From: Sodiomyces alkalinus F11
Taxonomy: Eukaryota > Ascomycota > Sordariomycetes > Glomerellales > Plectosphaerellaceae
DNA length: 64,000 nucleotides
Assembly: GCF_003711515.1 (NCBI RefSeq)
Contig: NW_021167082.1
Location: forward strand, 2,535,691 to 2,599,690
Direction: 5' to 3'
This document shows positions 49,861-61,580 of this stretch, piece by piece. The notes under the pieces were generated by a model. The model had not been told where the DNA came from, did no database searches, and saw only the letters and a list, made by a program, of their open reading frames with translations. The stretch's first letter is position 1. The number at the start of each line of letters is the position of its first letter. Both the position numbers and the translations under genes were made by a program.

Positions 49861-50585
49861 CTATAGCTAGCCACTCTATAGGCGACTAGTATAACTCTTC
49901 TCCGCGAGCCTTATAGCCGTATATTTTCTATAACGATACTATACCGTAAAGATAGTAGTGCTTAAGAAACCGGGTAAACTAAAGTAAGCTTACGCGATAG
50001 CCTTAGGGTAGCGACCGATATTACTCCTAAGCATTATAGGGAAAGTCCTTAAGAAGATAATAGCGGGGAGAATTATACCCGTAGCGGAGGAGTACTACCT
50101 CCTCCCTGCCGGATAGATAGATAATTAAAGACATCGCGATATAATAGTAGCGGTTAGGGCTATTATAAAAGGAGTATATACCATGTAAGAGCGCGGCGGG
50201 GCTATAGCGTCATTAAAGCTTAATATCCAGGGCGCTTTTAACATGGTACTATACTAAAAACTCCTCGAAGTCCTCGCTTAGTACGGCTTCCCGGACTAGG
50301 TTATAAAATAGACCTAGTTATACCTTATAGCCCGCACGATACGCCTACGCTTTAACGGCGATGCGGCGTACTAGGTAGATATTTAGGCAGGAGTCCCCTA
50401 AGAATCCCCCTTTTCCCTGATCCCTTTTATACTATTTATTAGGACGCTTTACTACGAATTAATCCGGATACCGCGGGTTATAGTAGTCGGCTTTACCGAT
50501 AACACAAATATCGTGGCTTTCTGATATAATATGGCCGCGCTACAGGCATATCTTAAATAGACGTGGTAAGTTTATTAGAGCTAGT
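49861..50585 (+). pseudogene. LINE-c reverse transcriptase, first part
   Basis: VVVLKKPGKLK, then RPILLLSIIGKVLKKIIAGRI (about 50010), KLNIQGAFNMVLY (about 50217), TIRLRFNGDAAY (about 50335), FSLIPFILFIRTLYYEL (about 50410) and VVGFTDNTNIVAF (about 50480-50520) are LINE RT blocks including the catalytic box. LINE-d interrupts at 50585. Confidence 0.85.
50570..50585. repeat. Target site duplication (left) of LINE-d
   Basis: gtttattagagctagt; partner gtctactagagctagt at 57428-57443. Both differences are C/T transitions. Confidence 0.85.
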
Positions 50586-50903
50586 CTTGTTTTAGTATTA
50601 ATTACGCGTATACAGCCCTAAAGCTATACCGCGGCGCCTATCGCCCTAGGGGCTAAAGGCTATTAGAAGCTAGGTATAGTATAATAAAGCATAGTAATAA
50701 TAATAAAGGAAATCCTCTATAATAATAGGCCTAATAAACTTAATAGGTAAAAAAACCAAAGTAATAAAACTAGACCGTAGCATCCGAGGTTTACGCCCTG
50801 TACTACTTTGCTAAGGCTATTTTAGTAGCTAAAAGATAGGCCTATAAGGGCTGTATTGCTCTTTCAGTACCGAGTAATAGCGGTAGAGATAGCGGTAGGC
50901 CTG

Positions 50904-51092
50904 TTAGGGCTTCCCGTAGAGCTTTTTATTTGTTTTTATAAAAAGGGCAGGAAAGAATAAGGTGTGCTGTATCCTGTATAGGGGAGCCGGGACAGGAATA
51001 GCGGTCGTCGCCGTAGTTTTAGGCCTTTTTTTTAGTGGGTTTTTAGGTATCCGAAGCCGGGTTTTAACTATATAAAAGCCGATTTTACCCAC
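50904..51092 (-). pseudogene. LINE-d ORF2 C-terminal zinc-binding motif
   Basis: In the coding frame the minus strand reads DDRYSCPGSPIQDTAHLILSC (50943-51005), a C…H…C motif with the first Cys changed to Tyr. The ATG-initiated open frame with the same coordinates is another frame and not the gene. The same motif lies in LINE-e at 56635-56700. Confidence 0.75.
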
Positions 51093-53900
51093 CTAGGGCC
51101 TTATATTAGTAGTGCTTTTTGGGAGAAACGCAGGTTATCGCGGACTAGTCGCCTATATAGGCGGCCTAGACGAACCGATTTACGCCTTTTCTCCTCCTCT
51201 TCTTCGTGGTTCCACAGGGTTTTCCAGTCTTGAATAAGGGCTCTATTTACCGGCATTTTAGGTAGCTAAGGGTAACTAAGCTAACGGATTTAGTAGCGTT
51301 TTTGGGGTTTAACGCCCCTTTAGCTACCTTATCCGGTAGCTCGTTCCCCTATATCCCTACGTGCGAGGGGTATTACTAAATAGAAACCGAAGTGCCTAGT
51401 TATTTAAGTCGTGAGATAAGGGCTTTAGCTTCTATAGCCCACTACGAGGAATATTAAACCTTCTGAATAGCCGTCTGTGAATCGCCAAAAATATAGCACT
51501 TTAGGGGCCTTAGCGTCTGCTCTAAGTTAGCGTGAGGGCCTACAGAATAGCGTATAATTCAGCGTCCGCGACTTCGGTAGCGGCCCCTAGGTTAAAGCCT
51601 ATAGCTTTATAGGGCCTTCTAGTATTCGTCCACTATATTATAGTGGCTATAGCCTGTAAAGGCCCTATAAAAGGCCTAGTAGGGTAGCCTAGGGAGCCGT
51701 CGGTATAGAAAATAGCGGCCTATTCGCCTAGGTTCTATTATATTTCAGCGAGGGCTTCGAGGTAGGCTATTTTCTAATTAAGGGCTTCGGGGCCAGGGCT
51801 AAGGTCGGTAGCTACTTTAACCCGGTCTTTTAGAGAGAAAAGGGGGCTTAGATCCGCTATAGGTTCCAATGCCTAGGGGGCCTCCTACTTAGCCGAAAGA
51901 CCCTTAATATCCTAAGACTAACCTACTAAAGCCACTGTTTCTAGGCCTAGCCTATATAGCTATATAGTAGCCTGTAGATGCTAAAAAAGGGCGAGGTTTT
52001 CTTCGTTTTCGTCCCCTGGATGCCTTTCAATGCTAACGAGGAGCTAGCGTTTAATAGAGTGGTTTAGCAGGAACTTTAAGGTCCTAAAGGCATAGAGCCT
52101 ATTAGACCTAGTTAACCGAACCGCTGCCGGGGGAACTACTACTTTGAGGTCTAAAGGCCGTAAGGGGCCCCCTCTAAAAGCCCCTAGGGCCGTAACTAAA
52201 ACGCTATACTATAGGTGTTTTAGGCGGTCTACTAGGTGTTCTTTCGGTGGTTTAGTGTCTTACTAAACCTACGAGCCGAAATTAGCTAAGGGAGCTATAT
52301 AGGCTATATATAGCTCCCGTAAGGCCTTACAGAAAAGGCCCCTCTACGAACTAGCTAGCCTATATAGCCTATTTAGGGTCCCTAAAGCTAAGTTTAGGCG
52401 TTTCTCGACGTGGGGTTTAAAGGATAGCTTAGGATTAAATAATATCCCTAACCACCTAATAGCACCTAGCGCGGGTTTTACTAGGTGCCCCCTTATAGTA
52501 ACCGGAGTATCTTTTTTAAAGCGTCTTTGATAGAAATGAGTAAGCTCTGTTTCTTCAGTGTTAAAAAGGACTTAGTTATCTTTTACTGCGTTAAAAAGAG
52601 AGGCTACGGCTTTTTCTAGGGTTTTATAGTTTTTCTTAGTCGACCTGGACGCTATAGATAGCTGAAAGTCGTCGATATAGGATAGCTAAAGACCCTAGAA
52701 ATCCGGTCCCGCTATAACCTTCCTAATATAAATGAGGAAAAGAATATAGGAGACCGGGGAGCCTTATAAAACCCCTATATTTAGGAGGGTAGGCTATTAA
52801 ACCTAGCCCTTAAGGTGTAGTTGGATTCGCCTGTTTTCAGTAAAAGAGGCTACATATTTAACCACGTTTATGGGGAGCTAGACCTCTTAAAGGGTCCTAA
52901 GTAGTTAGGGGCGGGCAACGTTATCGAAAGCTTCTTTAATATCTAGAAATAGCGTAGAAATCACACTGTTTTGATATAATTTACGCTATTTTTCGATATA
53001 CTGGAGGAGAAGGAGGGCCGTGTTAATAGCGGAACGTTAATTCCTACCCTTTATTTAATTGGGATATAGACGGTTATCGCGGGTATTAGCTATAAAGCTA
53101 AGCCTAGTAGCTATAACCCTTTCGAAGACTTTACCTAAGCAGTTTAGAAGGGGTATAATTCTATACGACTTAGGATTAAAATAGTCCTTCTTTCCCGGCT
53201 TTAGTAAAACGACCCCTAGGGCTTTTTTCTAGTAGGAAGGGTAGTATCCTGTAAAGAAGAGGGCTAAGTAGGTTTATAAAAAGGACCCGGGAATAGCTTT
53301 ATAGCCCTGTTAGATCGGGTTTAAACCTATCCTATCAGGACTAGGGGATTTACCTTTAGCGGCTCTAAAGATAGCTTATTATAGTTATATAGCCTAGTGA
53401 CTAGGCTATTCCTACGGTTTTCTAAGGCCCTTACTGCGTAATCTAGTTAGGCTCTAGGGGCCGTTAAAGGGGTTAGAGGGGCCTAGGCCCCCAGAAGGGC
53501 CTATGCCAATAGGGGCTTCCGGGGCGTTAGTGACGGAGGGTACTAGAAAAGGGTCTAAAGTAGGGTGTTGTGTTTATCTTCGAAGGCGTAGGCCTTCTGC
53601 TTTGTAGGCGTTTGAAATAGTACGATTTTCGCGTTAAGGCCGCTCGTCGTATAGTTATAGGCCTTAAAATCTCGGGGCCTTCGACTTAGGCTAGGAAGGC
53701 CTCCTAGTAGTTGTTTTGTTCTGTTCTTACTGCCCCATAGTAGGCGTTTCGAGCTTCTTTCTAGGAGGTTTCTAAAGTCGCTTGCTAGGTAGCCGAGGCC
53801 CCTTTTTTAGTTATCTTTCCAAATATCCTAAAGGCCCTGCTAGCTGACTTTTGCAGGGATTTTAGCTCTTTAGTCTACCACGGGTTCGAACGCTCTACTA
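51093..53900 (-). pseudogene. LINE-d ORF2: reverse transcriptase and RNase H
   Basis: RT around 53400-52300 with LYIDDFQLSIASRSTKKNYK (about 52620-52680; YIDD catalytic box intact), ALGAIRWLGILFNPKLSFK (about 52400-52470) and LYIAYIAPLANFGS (about 52270). RNase H follows with AAIFYTDGSLGYPTRPF (51650-51715) and ATEVADAELYAI (about 51550): the catalytic Asp and Glu are visible. An RNase H domain after RT is typical of Tad and I clades. Confidence 0.9.
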
Positions 53901-54950
53901 CTTTTAACTTAGGCACTAAAGCCTTAAGCACGAAGGTAATAGTATCCGGAAGGTAGCGGCCTATAAAGTCCTAGTCTAAGGCGTTAGTAGCCTATTGAAG
54001 CTATTAGCCAAGGCTAGGTTCTAGGCTTTTTAACGTGCTAGAAAACAGGTCCTAGTCTACTAGCTTAAAGTTATACGCCGGCGGAATTAACCTATTTATA
54101 GGACCCGTAGAGCCTACAAGAGAGGCAGAAAGTAGGATAGCGCGGTATAAAATGGTAGTGTTTTCGATATACTCCTACTTATTAAAGCGGGAACGTGTAA
54201 AGCCGGGTATATAGAAGGCGAGGTCTATAACCGACTCTTAACAAAGATTAGACCTAAAAAAGGTCGCCCTATTTAGGTGAATCTTTTCAGAATCCATTGA
54301 ATCATTGGCTCCAATACTATCTAACTAGTTTACTAGAGCCTAGGCCTTAATAGAAGCGTAGTTAGTAGTAGCTCCGTTCCACTACTAGTACTTTCTGTTA
54401 AAGTCACCTATAATAAGGCTAGGCTTAGGGATCTATAGGCCCTAAAGCACTCGATCCTCGGTCTAGGGCCGGCGTTTAGGCCAAAAAGAAGGGAAAAGAA
54501 GAAGAAGAAGTGGAAGAGGAAAGGGTAGAAGGGGTATGGCTAGAGGGCCGCCCTTAGCCTGTTATTTCGGGGTCCCATTCTATCTAATTATAAACGTGTA
54601 GAATATAGAAGGTTTATAGAAAGTAAACCTTTATGATCTACGCGACTATACCGTCTAGAAGGTCGTTACGGTGTGAAAAATAAATACTAGAGCCCTTTCT
54701 TATATAAGAAAGAACCCTAAGCTTGTCATTTTGGATATAGGCATAATAGTGTAAAAAATAGGTTGGTTTCGGATAAACTATCCCTCTAGTATTAAGACGT
54801 CGGCAGGTCCCTGAATAAGGACTATATTAGCTAAACCCTTTAAAGCCTATTCTAGAATAGCCTTCTATACCGGGGCCTATATATCGACGTTATATTAAAT
54901 AAACCGGTTATCTTTCGAACTAAAAGGCCTTTTATTTATAGAAGCTAGGG
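53901..54950 (-). pseudogene. LINE-d ORF2 endonuclease
   Basis: GIVYPKPTYFLHYYAYIQND (about 54740-54800), LRVLSYIRKGSSIYF, PSLIIGDFNRKY (about 54395-54430) and ESVIDLAFYIPGF (about 54200-54240) match the N-terminal blocks, G-D-F-N and S-x-I-D-L-x-F blocks of APE endonucleases. Confidence 0.83.
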
Positions 54951-54959
54951 TTTTATAGC

Positions 54960-56010
54960 TTATAAGACCTTATAGTCCCTGCTAAAGGGGGGGGGGTCTC
55001 CCTTGTAGTGATAGCACGTATAGGTCTTATACTCGTAGTCTCCGTATTTTTTATACTCGTTATAGTAGTGGTATTCCTCCCCATGGCCTTCCATAGCGTA
55101 GATAGCGCTGATAACTAGGCCTTTATAGGTCATCCGGGTATACCCGAATTTCTAGTAGTTAGAGTACTGGGTTCTAGGGCTTTTAGGTCTATATTTATAG
55201 ACCTTTAGCCGCTAGCCGGCTATATAAAACCCCTGTTTTAGGCTGTACTTCTACTCTTTAGTAGTAGGCACGGAAATAACTATAGTCCCGTAAAACGCGT
55301 TCGGGGCCCCTAGCTACCAAGGCTTCTCTACTACTCTTACAGGGTTAAAGGTGTCGATTGTAGTACCTAGGTCCTATAGACCTAGGCCCTATTATAGGTT
55401 TCGGTTTAGGGCCTTTTACGGCGGCTCTAAAGGGTAGGAGATTAAGGTATCGCCACCCCTAAAAGCTCTAGAAGGCACCTATTGAATAATAAGCTTAAAC
55501 TAGTCGCCTATAGGCTAGGGGGACTAGAGGGGTAGTTTTAGCTCTTTAAACCACTGGTTTTACGTGTCTAGGAGCTATTAAACGCTATATTTTGGCCCCG
55601 GGGTTAAGGTAAGGTTCCTATTAGTTAATAGTCTAATAGCCGCCACTACAGGGGGTTTTAAGACCTTATTAAGCGTGTTCCAGAGCTCGAGGGGGTTGAA
55701 GTCTTCCCTGGGAATCCAGGCCCTTACTATAGATTAAAGAATAACCTTAGGGACCTTTTTAGGGTCGGTTAGGAGGGGTGCCGGGGGTGTAGAGGTAGGG
55801 GTGGGGGCTAAGGGTGCTAAAGCCCCTAAAATAGGGGCCTAAGGTATTATAAGGCCTTTTTTCCCCTTTATAGCCTCGCTGTAAAGGGGTTTAGACTATT
55901 CTGTAAGCCTACTAACTGCCTAAGCTAGTTCGTCGACCTTCTATTCGAGTCTAGGAGGCTAGGTGCTCCGGGTTCCGTCAATAGTATATTTAAGCCCTAC
56001 GGTTAGGGCC
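54960..56010 (-). pseudogene. LINE-d ORF1 (Gag-like) with zinc knuckles
   Basis: A Pro/Ala-rich segment (APILGALAPLAPTPTSTPG, about 55770-55840) precedes KFGYTRMTYKGLVISAIYAM (about 55110-55160) and GHGEEYHYYNEYKKYGDYEY (about 55040-55100). The spacing fits tandem CCHC knuckles in which nearly every Cys became Tyr. The RNA-binding ORF1 protein coats LINE RNA. Confidence 0.78.
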
Positions 56011-56214
56011 TTAATCTAAGGGCAGGTTCGAGGATACAGGCCTGTTAAAGTAGCTAAAGAGCCTGTTAGAGTACTTCCATAGCCTATACCTTAAACCCAC
56101 GGCCTTGCGCGGCTACCAGGCGTGTCTACCACCTACGCCATCCTCCCTAGCGAGGGTTAAATCCTCTATATTAAAGGTATTACCTACATTAATCCCCCCT
56201 AGGCCCTTTATAGT

Positions 56215-56268
56215 TATAGGGGCGTTAGGGGCGTTAGCGGCATTAGCGGCGTTAGGGGTATTAGGGCT
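56215..56268. repeat. Short GC-rich tandem array (ggcgttag / cattag units)
   Basis: Units such as ggggcgttag, cggcattag and ggcgttag repeat six times within 54 bases. LINE-e inserted at its right end. Its reading on the plus strand gives the alternating Ala/Leu stretch of a short open frame at 56105-56308, which I do not consider a gene. Confidence 0.75.
56255..56268. repeat. Target site duplication (left) of LINE-e
   Basis: ggggtattagggct, identical to 57059-57072. Confidence 0.88.
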
Positions 56269-57058
56269 TTCTTTTTGTTTTTTATTTATTACGCATATAC
56301 AGCCCTAAAGCTATAGTGCGGCACCTATCGCCCTAAGGGCCATAGGCTATTAGAAGCTAGGTATAGAAAGATAAAGCGTAGTAGTAGTAATAAATAAAGG
56401 AAATTACCCGTAATAATCTGCCTAATAGACCTAATAGGTAAGAAGCCAAAGCAAAATAACTAGACCGTAGGAATCGTGGTTTACGCCCTATACCACTCCG
56501 CCGAAGCTATTACAGTAACTAAAAGATAGGCCTATAGGGCCTGTATTCCTTTTTTAGTACCGAATAATAGCGGTAGAGATAGCGGTAGGCCTGCTAGGGC
56601 TTGCCGCAGGTCTTTTCGTTCGTCTTTATAGAAAGGGCAGAAAAGAATAAGGTGTGCTGTATCCTGCATAGGGGAGCCGGGACAGGAACAGCGGTCGTTA
56701 TCGCAGTTTTAGGCCCTTTTTTTAGTGGGTTTTTAGGTATCCGAAGCCGGTTTTTAACTACGTAAAAGCCAATTTTACCCACCTAGGGCCTTATATTAGT
56801 AGTGGTTTTCGGGAGAAACGGAGGTTATCGCGGACTAGTCGCCTATATAGGCGGCCTAAACGAACCGATTTACCCCTTTTCTCCTCCTCTTCTTCGTGAT
56901 TCCACAGGGTTTTCCAGTCTTGAATAAGGGCTCTATTTACCGGCATTTTAGGTAGCTAAGGGTAACTAAGCTAACGGATTTAGTGGCATATTCGGAGTTT
57001 AACGCCCTTTTAGCCACTATATCCGCTAGTTCATTCCCTTCTATCTGTACGTGCGAGG
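56269..57058 (-). mobile_element. LINE-e: 790-bp 5'-truncated LINE inserted in LINE-d
   Basis: Matches 50600-51350 of LINE-d (3' UTR, zinc motif, end of ORF2). It begins with a T-rich stretch (ttctttttgttttttattta, the A-rich tail of the minus strand), is cut at its 5' end near gtgcgagggg, and is flanked by a perfect 14-bp duplication. This is a textbook target-primed insertion. Confidence 0.92.
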
Positions 57059-57072
57059 GGGGTATTAGGGCT
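57059..57072. repeat. Target site duplication (right) of LINE-e
   Basis: ggggtattagggct, identical to 56255-56268. Confidence 0.88.
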
Positions 57073-57427
57073 ATTCGGAGTATTAGGGGCGTTATTATAG
57101 CTAGCGTTATAGCTAGTGGGTTATTGTTTATGGCGTTGTGGTTGGGTGGAGGTTAGAGGTGCGGCTCTGCGCGGCTAGGCCTGCTGCTTTATCAGCGTGG
57201 GCGCACAGGCCATATTAGCCTTTTCCACCGCACACGGGGGAGCCGCAGGCCTATTTCCAGGTATATTCGCACTTAAAATACGCCTAAATTATAGCCTACG
57301 CGATACAGGGCTATAGAGAGGCATATAGAGCTTGAAAAGAGCTATCGATTAATATAGTTTTATATGGCTTAGGACGTTTGCGTGTAAAACGTAGGTCCCT
57401 CCACGTGAGTTATAACAAGGATACTTT
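57073..57427 (-). promoter_or_regulatory. LINE-d 5' untranslated region
   Basis: Right-hand end of LINE-d, with near-normal CA/TG content at 57110-57270 (ttatggcgttgtggttgggt, cgcacacgggggagccgcag). LINE promoters lie in the 5' UTR, so this is the expected promoter region; no motif is named. Confidence 0.5.
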
Positions 57428-57443
57428 GTCTACTAGAGCTAGT
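57428..57443. repeat. Target site duplication (right) of LINE-d
   Basis: gtctactagagctagt, partner of 50570-50585; LINE-c RT resumes in frame here. Confidence 0.85.
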
Positions 57444-58600
57444 TATAAAGGAGCGGACCACGATTTAAACCACGGAAATATAAGCTTCTCTATTTTATAA
57501 GAAAACGCGACCCGCTACTACTTTAGTTACGTCTTAAGGGCGTACCGGCGCCTTAAACTAAAGAGATAAAGGTCTTAGGGGTTATCCTCGACTAGAAGCT
57601 TATATTCCGCCCCTATATCTGGAAACTTAAAGCTAAACTCCTTACCCAGAAATACGCTCTTACACGTCTTACAGCATTAGTATAGGGCTATCGTATTAGG
57701 GACGTATATATACTATACTAAATAATAGTCTAGAAGGCCGTACTCTATATAGCCGCGGTCTTTTACATGATAACGAGAAAAGGGGAGAAGCCGAGTAAAG
57801 TACCAGAAGGGCTAGCTAATAAGTAGGCGTAATACCTACGTATTACTACCGGTATATACCGGGCTATAGCTATAAAGGTAGTAGAGATAAAGACGGGAGT
57901 CCCCCCCTTAGCTTCTACTATAACGCCCTAACCGCGCTAGTAGTAGTATAGGTACAATGTACTAAGATAAAGTAGGCGATACTTTAGATACGATAAGTTA
58001 CTAAAGCGGCTACGTAGCGAAGAAGCCGTTGTACAGAAGTTAAACCCTACCCGAGATCCTAAGGGGCTTAAAGGCAGGAGGTTAAGTCTTAGCTCCTTGG
58101 GAGGGAATTAGCCTAGCGCTTTTCGGAGGAATAAATATATTGGTAAAAATATACCTCGCCACACTAATATAATAGTATAGCCGTAGTGTAAACGACTTAA
58201 TTTAACAGCGTAGTGCTTAGGAAGTGTAAAGGCCTTACGAAGCTATAATGTTCTATCCTTACCTAGATTTAAATAAAGAAGATACGCCTTCGCTACTTCC
58301 TTTTTATAAAAGACGTGCCGGACGCAGCGATACCGCGCTACTAGTACGCTAATAGAGGGCCGAAGATAGCGGAATATACCGCGTTATACTATTAGTATAT
58401 ATTAGTAAAGATATATAAACGCTTTAGGGCCGATATAGGCGTGCGCTTATTAATAAAATAGGACTGACTCTTAGCGCTCCGGAGTAAGGAGACCGCGGGA
58501 AAGGTTATAAAGTGGTTCCTATAAACCGGGCGCTTTCCGGACTTCCGACTAGTATAATAACTTAAATTAAAGGCGTATTGAAGCCCTTGTAACGCTAGAG
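57444..58600 (+). pseudogene. LINE-c reverse transcriptase end and C-terminal region
   Basis: Continues the LINE-c RT: RSGPRFKPRKYKLLYFIRKR (about 57450), KEIKVLGVILD.KLIFRPYIW (about 57560), KLKAKLLTQKYALTRLTAL (about 57625) and ITTGIYRAIAIKVVEI (about 57840). Farther on, RSDTALL and KVIKWFL.T.RFPD (about 58505) fit the ORF2 C-terminal part of Tad-like LINEs, with several frame changes. Confidence 0.8.
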
Positions 58601-60528
58601 CCTCGGGTATATATATAGGGGAGGTAAAGACGAATACGAAGAAGATAAGTAAAGGGTATGTAAGATATTTAGTAATAACTACTATACGGCTATATTATAG
58701 CCGCGCGATACGCTAACTATTTACTCCTCCTCCTTATTATCTATAGACTTATCGGAGCTAAGTACTCCTTTATCTACTACGTTAACCTTATTATCACCCT
58801 TGCCCTTATCCTTAGTAGCTAAGGTAGTAGGGTCTCCGAATAACGGAATAGGGAGGCTCTACGATATATATTAGTAATACGGTTAATACGGGGAAGGTGC
58901 GGGGTAACCTATAAGGTAAGTAAGGATAGCCTCTAATATCTTATTATTATAAGCGTATTTATAGCCTTACGCGGGCGTAAAAACTATACTAATACTATTA
59001 GCTTAGCGTAAAGCGGTATAGTATACTCGAAAAGTACCGGTCTAATAGGTCGCGGCCTACTTATACTTACGGATATTCTATAATAGGATTAGTAGCGAGG
59101 ATGTAATATATATAGTATAACGGAGAAATAGGAAACCTATAAAAGGCGTCGGCTTCTTATAGGTATTAGCGGCGGCTTCGATAAGGGTATTAGCGGCGTC
59201 TTAGTAAGAAGGGGGGATCTAATAAGAGGATTAGCGGAGTAAAGGCGTATCGGAGATATAACGGGGATAAACAAGGGTATAGTCTTAGGTGCTATGGTTA
59301 CTATTAATATACTTTTATATAATAAGCTCCGGCTCTTAAGTCGGGTTTGTAAAACGCGGTATAGAGTAAGGGCGTTGTAGGGGCGTAGTGAGGAAATAAT
59401 AGGACTACTTACTAGGAGGGTTCTTATATAGCGGGGACTAGTAGTCTCTAGCTAATAATGTAACGTATAAGGTATATAGGGATAAATAAAGGGTAGGCTT
59501 AGACTATACCGGGTTAGAATATATAGCGAGGGCGTACAACGGGCGCTACGATAATAGCGCGGGGGACTTATAGTTAAGAACTAAGGGGTAGCCGGCCCTT
59601 TACCCTTATAGGCGCCGGAACCGGCTCCCCCTTTAATAACGGCGGTCTTATTTATGGGTATTTAAGGGGGTAGGAGAGTTAGGTTAAGGCGGGCGTTACG
59701 GGGACGGAGCGGTAATAGCGCGAGGACGGTATAACCCGGGACCCTATAGAATCCCTTATACTATAACCGAATAGTACTAGGGGATCCCGTATAGGAGTAC
59801 TCTAGGGCCGTACTTATACCGTGCCGACTAAGCGAAACTTACCTTAAAAATAATGGCTTAGAAAAAGGAAAAAAAGAAAAAAAGAAAAGAGAGAGGAAGA
59901 GAGGGAGGTTTATAAGAAAAGGGGGCGGTGGATTAGCCTTATATATTACTATACCTATTAGAAAACGGTAGCTATACCCGGCCTATTCTATAGTACTAAC
60001 CCCGGGGAGCCTATATAGCTCGGGAAAGGGAGGTATATAACTATATAAGGACTATTATAATAGTAGGTATATAAGAGAGGTTTAGGAATAAATAATAAAT
60101 ACAGAAAAGAGTAAGGGGGGGGCAGGCGCGCCCCCGCCTTTATAAAAAGGAGGAAGGGTATAAAGGGTACCACGGAGGGGAGAGTAATAACCTCGCCGGA
60201 TCCGGAATAAGAAAAGGATAGCGGCGAGTAACTATAGCGGTATTATACTAAGGGCGCGCGCGACCCGATATAGCACCGACTAAACTAACTAGCCGACCCC
60301 CGTTAGCTACTAGCCCAGAGGTATGATCCGGTTTTCGAATAGCGATAAGAACGGGACCGCGGAGCGATACCGTAGCGGCCACGTATAACAGAACTTCCTT
60401 ATATAATAAGAGCGTAGGGGTTTTTATCTATTAACGGTTTCCCCTCAAAAATTAGAGAAGGACTATTACCCAGGTAGCTAGCCTAGCTTAGCTAAGCAAG
60501 AGCAGAGTAATAAATAATACTAATGATA
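58601..60528. other. Unassigned 3' part of LINE-c
   Basis: 1.9 kb, long for a LINE 3' UTR. On the minus strand, frames with few stops occur at about 59450-58700 (for example SAANPLIRSPLLTKTPLIPL-like and KKPTPFIGFLFLRYTIY text), but no family is recognised. A purine-only run lies at 59866-59912 and a G run at 60114-60121. The open frame at 59988-60173 has no support. It could contain a further inserted fragment. Confidence 0.45.
59866..59912 (+). repeat. Polypurine run (A/G only) of ~45 bases
   Basis: aaaaaggaaaaaaagaaaaa and following aagaaaagagagaggaagag are purine only. It may mark an A-rich LINE tail. Confidence 0.85.
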
Positions 60529-60541
60529 ATATTAAATAATA
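60529..60541. repeat. Target site duplication (right) of LINE-c
   Basis: atattaaataata, partner of 49420-49432. Confidence 0.7.
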
Positions 60542-61580
60542 ATCAGAATAGGGTAATAGTAATAGCTTTCTTAGGGGCGTTTATAGTGTATTATTATAGC
60601 TCCTCCTAATTAAAGATAGTATTCTTCCGTAGCAGGTTAGTTAGGGGTTTACTAATAATAGCGAACTTATAAATCCAGACTCGGTAAAAGGTAATAAGTC
60701 CGAGGAACGAATAAACGTTAAAAACCGTACTATACCTCTCTTACTCTCGGGCCTTCGCGATCTTAGCGTATTTAGGGGAATAACTATTAGTACTATGGAT
60801 ATATCCTACGCTAATAGCCGCTTTTTAATACTACTAGCTTTTAACTTCTATAACGGTGCCCTCTAGCTAGCTTTATAGTAAGAAGCACTTTATCGATATT
60901 AGCGATATACTAGGCTATATAACGACAAATTCTAGGTCTAATTAGGGTATCCTTATAGGTGCTTATTAGTTCTTTTATAGTAATATCATTAATAAAGGGT
61001 CTATAGTACTAGGGAATAAGGTTATAAAGGATATAGGTTATAATACGTATTAGCTAGGTCACTAATGTAGTAGCCCTCTAAGAAAGGGTATATATCCTAA
61101 AAAGTCTAATAATAGTTCTAAAGGTGGTTAGATCTTAAGATTCCTTATTAAGGGTAACCTAATCATAGCCAGAGAAAAAGTCTAGAAGGGATATAAGCTT
61201 ATATATAGCAAAATCCTCGGAGAACTTATCGGCCCTAGACGGTATAAAGGTATCTTAAAGGGTTACTACGTTAATCTTAGTAGCCGAGTTAATAAATCGT
61301 ATATTACTATCCTTCTTCTTAATAAGGAATTAGGGGTTATAATAGGCTATAAAGCTCTCCTCGATTATACCTTTCTTAAAGCGGTCCTTTATTACCTGTA
61401 TAACTATAGACTCTAGAGCCTTAGAGATAGGGATCCCTTTCGCCTCCGTCGCCTTATAAGGAACCGCCCGAATCTTCTATAAAGGGGCTACCCGTTTATT
61501 AAGGCGGTCGTATTTAGTCTAATCTTATAAAATAGCCACCTCGCGGTTTAGGGGGGCGTTTATTAGGATCTCGTTTTCCT
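60542..61580 (-). pseudogene. Gypsy-C reverse transcriptase
   Basis: The minus strand reads IRAVPYKATEAKGIPISKAL (about 61430-61480), FKKGIIEESFIAYYNP (about 61345-61390), IRFINSATKINVVTL (about 61270-61310), PSRADKFSEDFAIYKLISLL (about 61195-61250) and DFFSGYD.VTLNKES (about 61140-61180). These are signature blocks of fungal Gypsy RT. The catalytic box region near 60960 is degraded. It continues into RNase H across LINE-c. Confidence 0.88.

Larger units (their letters stand above)
50586..57427 (-). mobile_element. LINE-d: near full-length Tad/I-like LINE
   Basis: 6.8 kb including a 0.8-kb nested copy (LINE-e). In minus orientation: 5' UTR 57427-57073 and 56254-56010, ORF1 to about 54960, endonuclease, RT, RNase H, C-terminal zinc finger and 3' end at 50586. 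The 16-bp target duplication shows target-primed insertion into LINE-c. RIP stops are fewer than in the Gypsy elements, and long stretches of the RT and C-terminal region are open. Confidence 0.9.
49433..60528 (+). mobile_element. LINE-c: plus-strand LINE in Gypsy-C, split by LINE-d
   Basis: RT on both sides of LINE-d (49860-50585 and 57428 onward) reads through the LINE-d target duplication without loss of frame. The element lacks an endonuclease and ORF1, so it is 5'-truncated. The outer ends are set by the 13-bp duplication in Gypsy-C pol. Its last bases (taataaataatactaatgat) resemble a TAA-rich tail. Confidence 0.75.

Noticed and set aside
56215..56268. Telomere-like TTAGGG array
   Set aside because: Units are ggcgttag/cattag variants; TTAGGG occurs only by chance and the array lies inside LINE-d.
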